A stretch of 26,487 nt of DNA, from assembly GCA_913050645.1 (NCBI GenBank), contig CAJXAG010000009.1, positions 1 through 26,487 of the forward strand, written 5' to 3'. This DNA comes from an uncultured bacterium (GTDB taxonomy: Bacteria; Patescibacteriota; Minisyncoccia; Phycocordibacterales; UBA918). Of the stretch, positions 8,284 to 14,966 are shown piece after piece. Within the stretch, counting starts at the first letter, position 1; the number at the start of each line of letters is the position of its first letter. The notes beneath the pieces were generated by a model. That model had not been told where the DNA came from and searched no databases. It was given only the letters and a program-made list of their open reading frames with translations. The translations under genes and the position numbers were made by a program.

Positions 8284-8338
8284 GCACTTAGAAGCAGGAT
8301 AGGAGATATTTTTAATTACTATCACACATCAACACGGT

Positions 8339-8539
8339 ATGCACCTTGAAATACGCAACTTATCCTGCGTTGACAAGGGTCGCGTATTTGTCCACCCTCT
8401 TGAAACTGATGACTGGTACTTAGCAACAGGTCCAAACTTTGTTAAAGAAGTGGAGCACATCACCACACTAGAAGACGTTGTACAAATCGATTTTCAAAAT
8501 GAAAAAGTTTATATTTATAGACCAAAAAAGCATACATAG
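8339..8539 (+). CDS. Small protein of unknown function, 66 aa (74 aa if started at ATT 8315)
   Basis: The product begins MHLEIRNLSCVDKG and has charged and aromatic residues spread as in a small folded soluble protein; no membrane segment and no family recognised. The only well-placed ribosome binding site (AGGAG, 8301-8305) points to an in-frame ATT at 8315, which would add ITITHQHG (read as Met first). The unit has its own promoter and its own terminator and lies between two identical 60-bp repeats, so it may have been inserted or duplicated there. That supports a real gene more than its length does. Confidence 0.5.
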   Translation: MHLEIRNLSCVDKGRVFVHPLETDDWYLATGPNFVKEVEHITTLEDVVQIDFQNEKVYIYRPKKHT

Positions 8540-8548
8540 TGCTTTTTT

Positions 8549-8608
8549 AAATCCCACAGGAAAGACCTGTGGGATTTTATTATGACACTTTCCCTAGGCA
8601 GCCCTAGG
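8549..8608. repeat. 60-bp direct repeat, copy 2
   Basis: Perfect copy of 8170-8229, located 9 bp after the small gene's stop and 10 bp from the end of the convergent flavoprotein gene. Confidence 0.95.
8551..8578 (+). terminator. Rho-independent terminator of the small gene
   Basis: Same 10-bp stem, AAAGA loop and T-tail as at 8172. The A-run on the opposite side makes it usable also for the convergent flavoprotein gene. Confidence 0.8.
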
Positions 8609-8618
8609 AAAATTTGAG

Positions 8619-9896
8619 TTAGCAGTGTGAGCCTGCTACATGACCCGTAGTCCAACAAAGCTGAAGTGAGAATCCTCCCGAAGGACGATTAATATTCAAA
8701 ACGTCCCCTGTAAAGTGCAGGTTTGTAAGTTTCTTTGACGCCATGGTCTTTGTATCTACCTCAGAGAGATCAACACCTCCGTCAGAGATCACCGCCCAAT
8801 CAAGGCCCATAGTGCCAAAAACGGTCATTGGCATAGCCTTCAAGCGATCCACCAAGTCATTACGGTCTTCCTTGGTGACACTATGTACACGAGTTGCAAG
8901 CAATTCCTCGTCACACTGTGCAGCCACTGCGCTATCCATACCTGCAGGCACGAACTCTTTGAGCACATTGCGCAACTCCTTGTTTTTATGAAGATTAAAC
9001 ACCTCAAGTACTCGGTTACGCAGTGTCCCTACTTCCGTATCAGGATACATATCAATCGTCGCGTGAACCTGGCCCTTTGCAAGGAGTTTCTTCACCTCAT
9101 GTGCAGCATTGAGAATAAGTGGCCCTGAAAGCCCAAAGTGTGTAAAGAGAATCTTCCCCGTTCGTGAAAACTTCGTTTCTTTAGAGTACTTGTGGTCCCA
9201 GAATGTAATTTTCATAAACGAAAGCGTTACTCCTGAGATGTCCTTCACCCATTGATCCTCAACCTTCAGTGGCACAATGTTTGGGTTTGGTTCGTGTACC
9301 GTGTGCCCATACTGCTTTAGGAGCTCAACACTTTCGCTAGTGGCACCCGTTTCTGCCGCACGTGCAGAGCCTCCGGTAGCAAGAATGAATGAATCAGCTG
9401 AGAAAGACTCGTCGGTAGTTTTGATACCAAGCACTTTTTTCTCTTCTTCGTCTACCACAAACTCTTTAAGTCGTGTTCCAAGCTTGAGTGTCACCCCATT
9501 CTTCGTCACGAAAGAACGCATCGCTTGCGTGACGTCTTCAGCTTTTTGCGACTCTGGAAATGCTCGCTTACGTGCCTCAACCACAATCGGCACACCGCGC
9601 TTTTCAAAGAAATCCCATGAGTCCTGCATGGAGTGTTGTGAAAATGGTGAATAAAGGTACTTTGCAGCATCACCATAGTTTTCAATCAGTTTCTTCGTGT
9701 CAGTTTCAGCATTGAGAATATTGCATCGGCCACCACCAGTCACCGACAGCTTCTTACCAAGCTGTTTATTTTTCTCGACAAGCAAAACGCGCTTACCGCG
9801 CTGGGCGGCGACGCCTGCTGCCATCATCCCTGACGGACCACCTCCAATGACAATAACGTCATAATGGCGACCTAATGACTCTCGATCGGTTGACAT
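8619..9896 (-). CDS. HI0933/BaiN-family FAD-dependent oxidoreductase
   Basis: Flavoprotein of the HI0933 (YhiN/BaiN) family. The FAD-binding Rossmann motif VIGGGPSGMMAAGVAA lies at about 16-31, followed by the family signature LSVTGGGRCNI (about 50-60), a conserved LATGGSARAAETG segment (about 170), and the C-terminal flavin-binding motif GDVLNINRPSGGFSLQ near 393-408. Length (425 aa) is usual for the family. Members are annotated as NAD(P)/FAD oxidoreductases; the physiological substrate is generally unknown. Monocistronic, with its own promoter at 9906-9933 that places the RNA start about 2 nt before the ATG. Confidence 0.92.
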   Translation of the reverse strand: MSTDRESLGRHYDVIVIGGGPSGMMAAGVAAQRGKRVLLVEKNKQLGKKLSVTGGGRCNILNAETDTKKLIENYGDAAKYLYSPFSQHSMQDSWDFFEKRGVPIVVEARKRAFPESQKAEDVTQAMRSFVTKNGVTLKLGTRLKEFVVDEEEKKVLGIKTTDESFSADSFILATGGSARAAETGATSESVELLKQYGHTVHEPNPNIVPLKVEDQWVKDISGVTLSFMKITFWDHKYSKETKFSRTGKILFTHFGLSGPLILNAAHEVKKLLAKGQVHATIDMYPDTEVGTLRNRVLEVFNLHKNKELRNVLKEFVPAGMDSAVAAQCDEELLATRVHSVTKEDRNDLVDRLKAMPMTVFGTMGLDWAVISDGGVDLSEVDTKTMASKKLTNLHFTGDVLNINRPSGGFSLQLCWTTGHVAGSHC

Positions 9897-9905
9897 AGAA
9901 CGCGA

Positions 9906-9933
9906 ATAATAGCATAATTGCGCTCTAAATCAA
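9906..9933 (-). promoter_or_regulatory. Promoter of the flavoprotein gene, near-leaderless
   Basis: On the minus strand TTGATT (9928-9933), 16-bp spacer, TATTAT (9906-9911), then 9 nt to the ATG. No ribosome binding site is present. Confidence 0.6.
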
Positions 9934-9952
9934 GGACACATCACACTCCTCC

Positions 9953-9987
9953 CATTTACAGGGGACATCGGATGTCCCCTGTAAATG
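9953..9987. repeat. Perfect inverted repeat, family copy 1 (GGGGACATCGGATGTCCCC core)
   Basis: A 16-bp perfect stem with loop CGG, in the divergent gap between the flavoprotein and pseudouridine synthase genes. Its inner 27 bp are identical to the hairpin at 14454-14482. Confidence 0.9.
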
Positions 9988-10006
9988 TTTAGATTCATTA
10001 AATACC

Positions 10007-10720
10007 ATGGAATATCCAATACGCATCAATAAGTACGTCGCTTTACAAGGCTGGGCATCACGACGTGAAGCAGATACCCTCATCGAGAAGGGGGCAATTT
10101 TGATAAATGGCAAGAAAGCGCAGATGGGTCAGAAAGTGGACAAAGACGACGTTGTTGAGCTCGCTGGTGCAACCAAAGAAAAGAAATACCTCGCATACTA
10201 CAAAGGCCGTGGGATCATCACCCACTCTCCTGCCGAAGGTGAGACTGACATCGAAATGCGCCTAAAGAAAGACTACGGTATTACCGACGTACACCCGGTT
10301 GGTCGCCTTGATAAAGACTCTGAAGGACTCATCATCCTCTCAAATGATGGACGTATCACTGGGCCACTGTTGGACCCTGATGCCAACCATGAAAAAGAAT
10401 ACGAGGTCTTGGTAGATAAAAACGTAACCGGCATCCTTACCAACAACTTTGCAAAAGGAGTAGATATTGAAGGATACATGACCAAACCAGCAAAAGCAGT
10501 AAAGTCAGAAAAAAATGCACGGAAGTTCACCCTTATCCTCACTGAAGGAAAGAAACATCAGATTCGTCGCATGTGTGCCGCCTGCGGCTACCAGGTGCAG
10601 AGCCTGAAGCGTAACCGTGTGATGAATGTAGAGCTTGGGGAACTCAAACCAAACCAGTTCCGAAAGATCACAGGACCAGAACTCGCAGCATTCATGAAAG
10701 AACTTGGGATAAAGAAATAA
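10007..10720 (+). CDS. RsuA/RluB/RluF-family rRNA pseudouridine synthase
   Basis: Converts a uridine in rRNA to pseudouridine. An S4 RNA-binding domain occupies about residues 5-55 (RINKYVALQGWASRREADTL). The catalytic domain follows, with the nucleophile Asp102 in VGRLDKDSEGL and the family motif EGKKHQIRRMC near 180-190. Length 237 aa is typical. The motif EYEV for the second conserved part is present (about 130). It most resembles RluF-type enzymes, which act on 23S rRNA, but RsuA, RluB and RluE cannot be excluded from sequence alone, so I give no symbol. It ends at a strong terminator at 10732. Confidence 0.9.
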   Translation: MEYPIRINKYVALQGWASRREADTLIEKGAILINGKKAQMGQKVDKDDVVELAGATKEKKYLAYYKGRGIITHSPAEGETDIEMRLKKDYGITDVHPVGRLDKDSEGLIILSNDGRITGPLLDPDANHEKEYEVLVDKNVTGILTNNFAKGVDIEGYMTKPAKAVKSEKNARKFTLILTEGKKHQIRRMCAACGYQVQSLKRNRVMNVELGELKPNQFRKITGPELAAFMKELGIKK

Positions 10721-10731
10721 AAACTAAACCA

Positions 10732-10757
10732 CCCTCGCCTAAAGGCGAGGGGTTTTG
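10732..10757 (+). terminator. Terminator of the pseudouridine synthase gene
   Basis: Perfect 9-bp stem CCCTCGCCT/AGGCGAGGG with a 2-nt AA gap (TAAA loop), followed by GTTTTG. Confidence 0.85.
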
Positions 10758-10952
10758 TATGTGGCACATGACTGCGGACTAAAGTCCTGAAGTGAGAAGT
10801 GGTATATCTAGTGACACAGCATGTGTCTTTAGATATAAACTAAAACATACTTTGCAGTAATGCTACTAACCAAATGACCACTCGTGGTACAGCGACTAAC
10901 TACTTAAAAGGATCGCCTGAAGGCGAGGGCTTTGCTCCCAAAGATCGATAGT
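10758..10952. other. Gene-free region with four further hairpins
   Basis: The 317-bp gap 10721-11037 has no convincing reading frame but is full of inverted repeats. They are GGACT/AGTCC (about 10774-10785), a long imperfect stem TATATCTA-GT-GACACA / TGTGTC-TT-TAGATATA (10803-10837), ACCAC/GTGGT (10877-10888) and CGCCT/AGGCG (10914-10925). The last resembles the terminator stem at 10732. It could hold a structured RNA or a cluster of repeat elements; no RNA family is recognised. Confidence 0.5.
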
Positions 10953-10982
10953 AAAAACCTTTCGGTTAACCGAAAGGTTTTT
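10953..10982. terminator. Perfect 30-bp palindrome, bidirectional terminator
   Basis: Five A, CCTTTCGG, TTAA, CCGAAAGG, five T: fully self-complementary with A- and T-runs at its ends, so it can terminate transcription from either side. Confidence 0.8.
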
Positions 10983-11009
10983 ATTGTACTACTTGACTAA
11001 ACCAACAGA

Positions 11010-11036
11010 AAAACGCGCGACTTTATCGCGCGTTTT
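11010..11036 (-). terminator. Terminator of the membrane protein gene at 11038
   Basis: 11-bp stem AAAACGCGCGA/TCGCGCGTTTT with a 5-nt loop, abutting the TAA stop. On the minus strand it ends in a T-run. Confidence 0.85.
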
Positions 11037-11037
11037 G

Positions 11038-11529
11038 TTACGAATGTACAGTTTTACGTGATTTACTCCAGAACCGATCGCCGGGAGGAAGTGACTGACA
11101 TGCAAGCAAATAGACGACAACAGTAACCCCAATTCCTGATGACAATTTCCATAACTCGCCAGACACAAAAGTGTTTTGCAGTCCCAAAAATAGCGAGAAA
11201 ATGAACAGGAGTCGAAAAATTCTATAGATATCCATTTCGCGCAATGGGTTTTTGAATTTACGATTCTTAGTTAGCGATTCAACAAGCATACTTTGCACCA
11301 AGACCAACAACACCAAAATGTTAGTCATGATAAAGCCAAAAAGGCTACTGCCCCCAGGGTCGGAAGTAAACAAAACCCACTCCATGGCCGCTGTATAACC
11401 AAAACATAGCAGCGCGACAATCCGTGCCTGCACCGTATGTTGCATGTGTGTATAGTACTCTATTGTCTCCGAAATCTTCTGAAATCCGATTGGATTATCA
11501 AACAGAAAATCATCAATTTTTTTCAACAT
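11038..11529 (-). CDS. Four-helix membrane protein of unknown function
   Basis: 163 residues with hydrophobic segments at about 35-55 (ARIVALLCFGYTAAMEWVLF), 62-84 (LFGFIMTNILVLLVLVQSML), 103-122 and 130-148. Short basic stretches lie between them (SLTKNRKFKNP). No family recognised. Nothing on the strand above it suggests an operon; the IS30 element is inserted just upstream of its start, so its native promoter may have been displaced or replaced. Confidence 0.7.
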   Translation of the reverse strand: MLKKIDDFLFDNPIGFQKISETIEYYTHMQHTVQARIVALLCFGYTAAMEWVLFTSDPGGSSLFGFIMTNILVLLVLVQSMLVESLTKNRKFKNPLREMDIYRIFRLLFIFSLFLGLQNTFVSGELWKLSSGIGVTVVVYLLACQSLPPGDRFWSKSRKTVHS

Positions 11530-11556
11530 TTCTACACTCTATTAATTCCACAATCT

Positions 11557-11568
11557 ATTAGGACACTC
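11557..11568. repeat. Left terminal inverted repeat of the IS30-like element
   Basis: ATTAGGACACTC, the perfect inner core of the terminal repeat. Confidence 0.85.
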
Positions 11569-11585
11569 AGTTAAAATTGAGTGTT

Positions 11586-12554
11586 ATGAACAAAGGAGAC
11601 GTAACCAAAGCGGAACGCTTGGAAATCAAGATATTGTTAAACAAAGACTATTCAATGCGTGCAATAGCAAAAGCGATGGAACGCAGTCCCAACACTATCT
11701 CGTACGAGATTAAGACAAACAGCGTGAACGGTGAGTATGACCCACACAAAGCACACCTAAAGGCACAAACAAGGAAGAAGTACCGTCGTTTTCAATATTC
11801 CAAGATAGAAAAACATCCAGAGATAAAACAAATCATCATAGAAAAGCTTAAGAAACACTGGAATCCAGACGAAATAGCTGGTTGGTTAAAAGATAACCAA
11901 CCAAAGCTATATGTCTCTAAGTCATCTATATACAACTGGTTGCATACCGGTCGTGGTGATCGATACTGTGATCTGCTATACAGCCAACGTCATTACGTGA
12001 AGAAACACAAACAGAAAATAAAGCGGGTACTCATACCAGAGCGTGTGAGTATAGAAAACAGACCGCAAGGGGCAACCAATCGCTCCCGGTATGGTCATTA
12101 TGAAGCAGATACTGTTGTATCTTGCAGGAATGGTTCTGGAGCTATTCTCGTACTCATAGAGCGAAAGAGTCGACAGGTCCACCTCTGGAAGCTAGAGAAT
12201 CTCAAGCCACGTGGTGTATCAAACAAACTCCACGATATCCGTCACAACATCAAGATACAAAGCATCACTTTTGATAACGGGATTGAGAATATCTATCACC
12301 AAGACATTGGAGTATCAACATACTTCTGTGATCCCTATAGTTCCTGGCAAAAAGGTACCGTTGAGAACGTGAACAAGATGATTAGGCGGTATATTCCCAA
12401 GGGGACTGACCTTGTCACCATCACTCAGGGTGATTTGGATGAGATTGTTGCTATTATAAATAAAAAGCCGAGAAAGATTCTCGGATACAAAAGCTCGGAG
12501 GAGGTATTTAGACGAGCTGGATTATTAAAAGAGAGTGTCCTAATTGAGGCCTGA
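11586..12554 (+). CDS. IS30-family transposase
   Basis: DDE transposase acting at the element's own ends. From the ATG at 11586 (322 aa), an N-terminal helix-turn-helix region (about 8-45) contains the IS30 signature SMRAIAKAMERSPNTISYEI. The integrase core has Asp175 in HYEADTV, Asp230 in TFDNG and Glu260 in KGTVENVNKMIRRY, followed by IPKGTDL, the usual IS30 spacing. The frame is intact, so the element may be active. A TTG at 11577 would add three residues but lies in the terminal hairpin. The frame runs through the right inverted repeat and stops 10 bp outside the element, so its last few residues depend on host sequence. Confidence 0.95.
   Translation: MNKGDVTKAERLEIKILLNKDYSMRAIAKAMERSPNTISYEIKTNSVNGEYDPHKAHLKAQTRKKYRRFQYSKIEKHPEIKQIIIEKLKKHWNPDEIAGWLKDNQPKLYVSKSSIYNWLHTGRGDRYCDLLYSQRHYVKKHKQKIKRVLIPERVSIENRPQGATNRSRYGHYEADTVVSCRNGSGAILVLIERKSRQVHLWKLENLKPRGVSNKLHDIRHNIKIQSITFDNGIENIYHQDIGVSTYFCDPYSSWQKGTVENVNKMIRRYIPKGTDLVTITQGDLDEIVAIINKKPRKILGYKSSEEVFRRAGLLKESVLIEA
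12533..12544. repeat. Right terminal inverted repeat of the IS30-like element
   Basis: GAGTGTCCTAAT, reverse complement of the left core; it is translated as part of the transposase C-terminus. Confidence 0.85.
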
Positions 12555-12620
12555 ATTAAGGCTCCTTTTCCATAAGGTAAAATACCACACAAACTATATT
12601 TGGCAAAAGCGCCTGGAAAA

Positions 12621-12652
12621 AACAAAAAACTCCCTAAGGGGAGTTTTTTGTT
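12621..12652 (-). terminator. Bidirectional terminator between IS30 and typA
   Basis: Stem AACAAAAAACTCCC / GGGAGTTTTTTGTT with loop TAAG, ending 2 bp from the typA stop. It has A- and T-runs on both sides. Confidence 0.85.
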
Positions 12653-12654
12653 TT

Positions 12655-14436
12655 TTATTTCGGTCGCTTTCGGTCGCTTTCCTTCAAGTGTTGCTTGCGC
12701 AGTCGGATTGATTCAGGACACACTTCAAGATACTCATCCTCATGCATGATCTCAAGTCCCATTTCAATCGTAAGTGCCCTGTGTGGCGTAAGCGTGATCG
12801 CTTCGTCACTACTTGAAGAGCGAACGTTAGTGAGATTCTTTCCTTTTGTTGGATTTGCAATCATCTCTTCACCCTTTGAGGTGTTTCCAATCACCATACC
12901 TTCATACACTTCTGCACCGGCGCCGATATAGAGCTCACCACGGTCTTGCAGACCAAACAGTGCAAAGCCTAATGCTTTACCTTGTGCCATAGACGTCATT
13001 GAACCAACTTTACGTTTCTTGATCTCTCCTGCATACGGACGGAACTCAAGGAAACGTGACGCAAGAATACCCTCACCGCGTGTATCCACCACAAACTGGT
13101 TTTTGTATCCAAGCAGACCTCGTGTCGGACCTTCAAACAGCAGTCGTACCTGGTTCTCGTGTGGCACCATGTTTTGCATAATAAACCCACGGTTACTCAA
13201 ACGTTCAATCACTGACCCCTGGTACTCACTTGGCACGTCGATCGTCACCTCTTCAAACGGTTCAGACTTCACGCCGTCGATTTCTTTAATAATCACCTGT
13301 GGCTGTGACACAGAGAGCTCATAGCCTTCTCGGCGCATATTCTCAAGCAGTACTGCAATATGCATTTCTCCACGACCTTTCACGTCGTATGCATCACCTG
13401 AAGCTGATTCAACCTGGAGTCCCACGTTGATCTCAAGCTCTTTTTCAAGACGCTCACCAATCTGACGACTCGTTACATACTTCCCCTCACGCCCCGCAAA
13501 CGGAGAGCTGTTTACCAAAAACTGCATGGCAACCGTTGGTTCATCCACTGAGATAGCTGGCAAGAGCTCAGCATCTTCAGAATCAGTAATTGTCTCACCG
13601 ATGTTGATGTCTTCAAGACCTGCAATGAGCACAATGTCTCCTGCAAACGCTTCATCAAGCTCTACTTGCTGCACACCTTTGTACCCTGACATCTTCACGA
13701 TCTTTCCTTTCTTGATACCGTCTTCTGACTTCACGAGAATCTGCTGCCCTTTTGCAACTTTTCCATCATAAATACGCGCCACTGCAAGACGCCCCAGGAA
13801 ATTGTCGTACCCGAGGTTAAATACCTGTGCACGCAGTGCATCACCTTCGTTGTACCCCTTAGCAGCCGGCACGGTTTCGAGAATACAGTCAAGCACTGGA
13901 GAAAGGTCGGTAAGCTCATCGTCCATGTTGCGCTTAGCAACTCCATCGCGACCAATGGCGTACACCACTTCGAAGTCTGACTGCTCATCGTCAGCACCAA
14001 GCTCCAAGAAGAGCTCAAGTACCTGCTCCTCACAGCGATCAGGATCAGCCGCTGGCTTATCGATCTTATTAATGATCACAATAGGCTTCAGACCTAATTC
14101 GAGAGACTTTTTCAAAACAAAACGAGTCTGTGGCATTGGACCTTCTTGTGCGTCCACCACCAAAAGCACCGAGTCGATAGAACGAAGCACACGCTCCACT
14201 TCAGATCCAAAGTCGGCGTGACCAGGAGTATCGACGATATTGATCTTCGTATCTTTGTACGTTACTGAAGTATTCTTCGCATAAATGGTAATACCGCGCT
14301 CTTGCTCGATAGCGTTATTGTCCATTGATGCGTCACCCTCTCGGTCACCGGTATATTCCATAAGGCCATCGGTCAAAGTAGTCTTCCCGTGGTCCACGTG
14401 TGCGATAATCGCAATGTTTCTAATATCCTGACTCAT
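12655..14436 (-). CDS. typA: Ribosome-associated GTPase TypA/BipA
   Basis: Translational GTPase of the EF-G/LepA group that acts on the ribosome in assembly and stress adaptation. From the ATG at 14436 (593 aa): G1 AHVDHGKTTL (about 12-21), G2 QERGITI, G3 DTPGHADF, G4 NKIDKP, then a beta-barrel domain II, EF-G-like domain and the TypA-specific C-terminus with GLLGYKNQF and TPHRALTIEMGLEIM. Length matches the family (about 600). The frame is open upstream to 14520, but that extension would translate the hairpin at 14454-14482 and has no family similarity. MSQDIRNIAIIAHVDHG is the normal start. A TACAAT box (14444-14449) ends 7 nt before this ATG, suggesting a leaderless mRNA. Confidence 0.97.
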   Translation of the reverse strand: MSQDIRNIAIIAHVDHGKTTLTDGLMEYTGDREGDASMDNNAIEQERGITIYAKNTSVTYKDTKINIVDTPGHADFGSEVERVLRSIDSVLLVVDAQEGPMPQTRFVLKKSLELGLKPIVIINKIDKPAADPDRCEEQVLELFLELGADDEQSDFEVVYAIGRDGVAKRNMDDELTDLSPVLDCILETVPAAKGYNEGDALRAQVFNLGYDNFLGRLAVARIYDGKVAKGQQILVKSEDGIKKGKIVKMSGYKGVQQVELDEAFAGDIVLIAGLEDINIGETITDSEDAELLPAISVDEPTVAMQFLVNSSPFAGREGKYVTSRQIGERLEKELEINVGLQVESASGDAYDVKGRGEMHIAVLLENMRREGYELSVSQPQVIIKEIDGVKSEPFEEVTIDVPSEYQGSVIERLSNRGFIMQNMVPHENQVRLLFEGPTRGLLGYKNQFVVDTRGEGILASRFLEFRPYAGEIKKRKVGSMTSMAQGKALGFALFGLQDRGELYIGAGAEVYEGMVIGNTSKGEEMIANPTKGKNLTNVRSSSSDEAITLTPHRALTIEMGLEIMHEDEYLEVCPESIRLRKQHLKESDRKRPK

Positions 14437-14443
14437 AATGTCT

Positions 14444-14449
14444 ATTGTA
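14444..14449 (-). promoter_or_regulatory. -10 box of typA, leaderless arrangement
   Basis: TACAAT on the minus strand, 7 nt before the ATG; no convincing -35 box, and the hairpin at 14454 occupies the region where one would be. Confidence 0.4.
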
Positions 14450-14453
14450 GTTA

Positions 14454-14482
14454 GTACAGGGGACATCGGATGTCCCCTGTAC
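14454..14482. repeat. Perfect inverted repeat, family copy 2
   Basis: 13-bp perfect stem with loop CGG; the core TACAGGGGACAT-CGG-ATGTCCCCTGTA is the same as at 9953-9987. It lies upstream of typA, whereas copy 1 is in a divergent gap. Confidence 0.9.
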
Positions 14483-14507
14483 GTTGTTATTTTGTTTGTT
14501 TTGAAAT

Positions 14508-14545
14508 AAAAATGCCGCACAAGTCGTGCGACTTCTAATACGGCA
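14508..14545 (-). terminator. Terminator of the GIY-YIG gene cluster
   Basis: On the minus strand: TGCCG, then an inner hairpin AAGTCG/CGACTT, then CGGCA followed by TTTTTATTT. The two-tier stem plus T-run is a good intrinsic terminator about 33 bp after the GIY-YIG stop. Confidence 0.8.
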
Positions 14546-14577
14546 CTAGAATACCATGTAAAAAGCTAATGTCTAGC

Positions 14578-14829
14578 TCACTTTATCAGCGCATCTTTCT
14601 CAGCTCGTGAAAATTGCTTAATTTCCCATTCGCGTTTTCCTGCTGCGCTACGATCAGCGCACGTCTCTTGATACACTAGCTTAACCGGCCTACGTGCGCG
14701 CGTACACTTCGCGCCCTTCCCTTTTATCTCACCGTTGTGCTCCTTCACGCGACGTGCTACATCAGTAGTAATACCCGTATACAACGTATCGTCAGCACAA
14801 CGCAGCATATAGACAAACCACTTACTCAT
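14578..14829 (-). CDS. GIY-YIG domain endonuclease-like protein (UPF0213/YhbQ type)
   Basis: Small single-domain GIY-YIG protein. The motifs are WFVYMLRCADDTLYTG (equivalent of GIY...YIG, about 4-19), the Arg in DVARRVKEH, and the C-terminal part KREWEIKQFSRAEKDALI, which carries the conserved Glu region. Nuclease activity is known for the superfamily, but the role of these short chromosomal proteins is unclear. The ATG at 14829 gives the usual family N-terminus (83 aa) and has GAAGG just before it, spaced very short. An in-frame GTG at 14862 overlaps the preceding stop as GTGA and would add 11 residues; coupling from the upstream gene supports either. Confidence 0.88.
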   Translation of the reverse strand: MSKWFVYMLRCADDTLYTGITTDVARRVKEHNGEIKGKGAKCTRARRPVKLVYQETCADRSAAGKREWEIKQFSRAEKDALIK

Positions 14830-14858
14830 ACCTTCTTTATCAAACATAAACCGGCGAC

Positions 14859-14966
14859 TCACAGAAAATCAATAAACGGCACATCGAAATACACGCCCGA
14901 GAACGCCCAGTATGCATAGTACGCAAATACACATGCAGCAATAACGATAATAAGTATCTTAAACAT
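14859..14966 (-). CDS. 35-residue single-helix membrane protein
   Basis: A short frame that fills exactly the gap between two operon genes. ATG at 14966 overlaps the preceding stop by 8 nt (ATGTTTAA), and its TGA stop overlaps a GTG start of the next frame (GTGA). The product starts MFKILIIVIAACVFAYYAYW, a single hydrophobic helix with one positive charge at the N-terminus, and ends in a short polar tail. Its tight fit between neighbours, with overlaps at both ends, is the main evidence that it is translated. Function unknown; it might be a small partner of the upstream membrane protein. Confidence 0.6.
   Translation of the reverse strand: MFKILIIVIAACVFAYYAYWAFSGVYFDVPFIDFL

Larger units (their letters stand above)
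11557..12544. mobile_element. IS30-family insertion sequence
   Basis: About 988 bp, bounded by matching ends ATTAGGACACTC (11557-11568) and GAGTGTCCTAAT (12533-12544), with weaker similarity continuing inward to about 25 bp. It encodes one intact DDE transposase. I could not identify a target-site duplication; the flanking bases (TCT left, TGA right) do not match. A subterminal hairpin ACACTCA/TGAGTGT (11563-11584) sits immediately before the transposase ATG. Confidence 0.88.

Noticed and set aside
14437..14520. 28-residue N-terminal extension of TypA
   Set aside because: It would translate the intergenic hairpin at 14454-14482, and the family N-terminus begins at the ATG at 14436.
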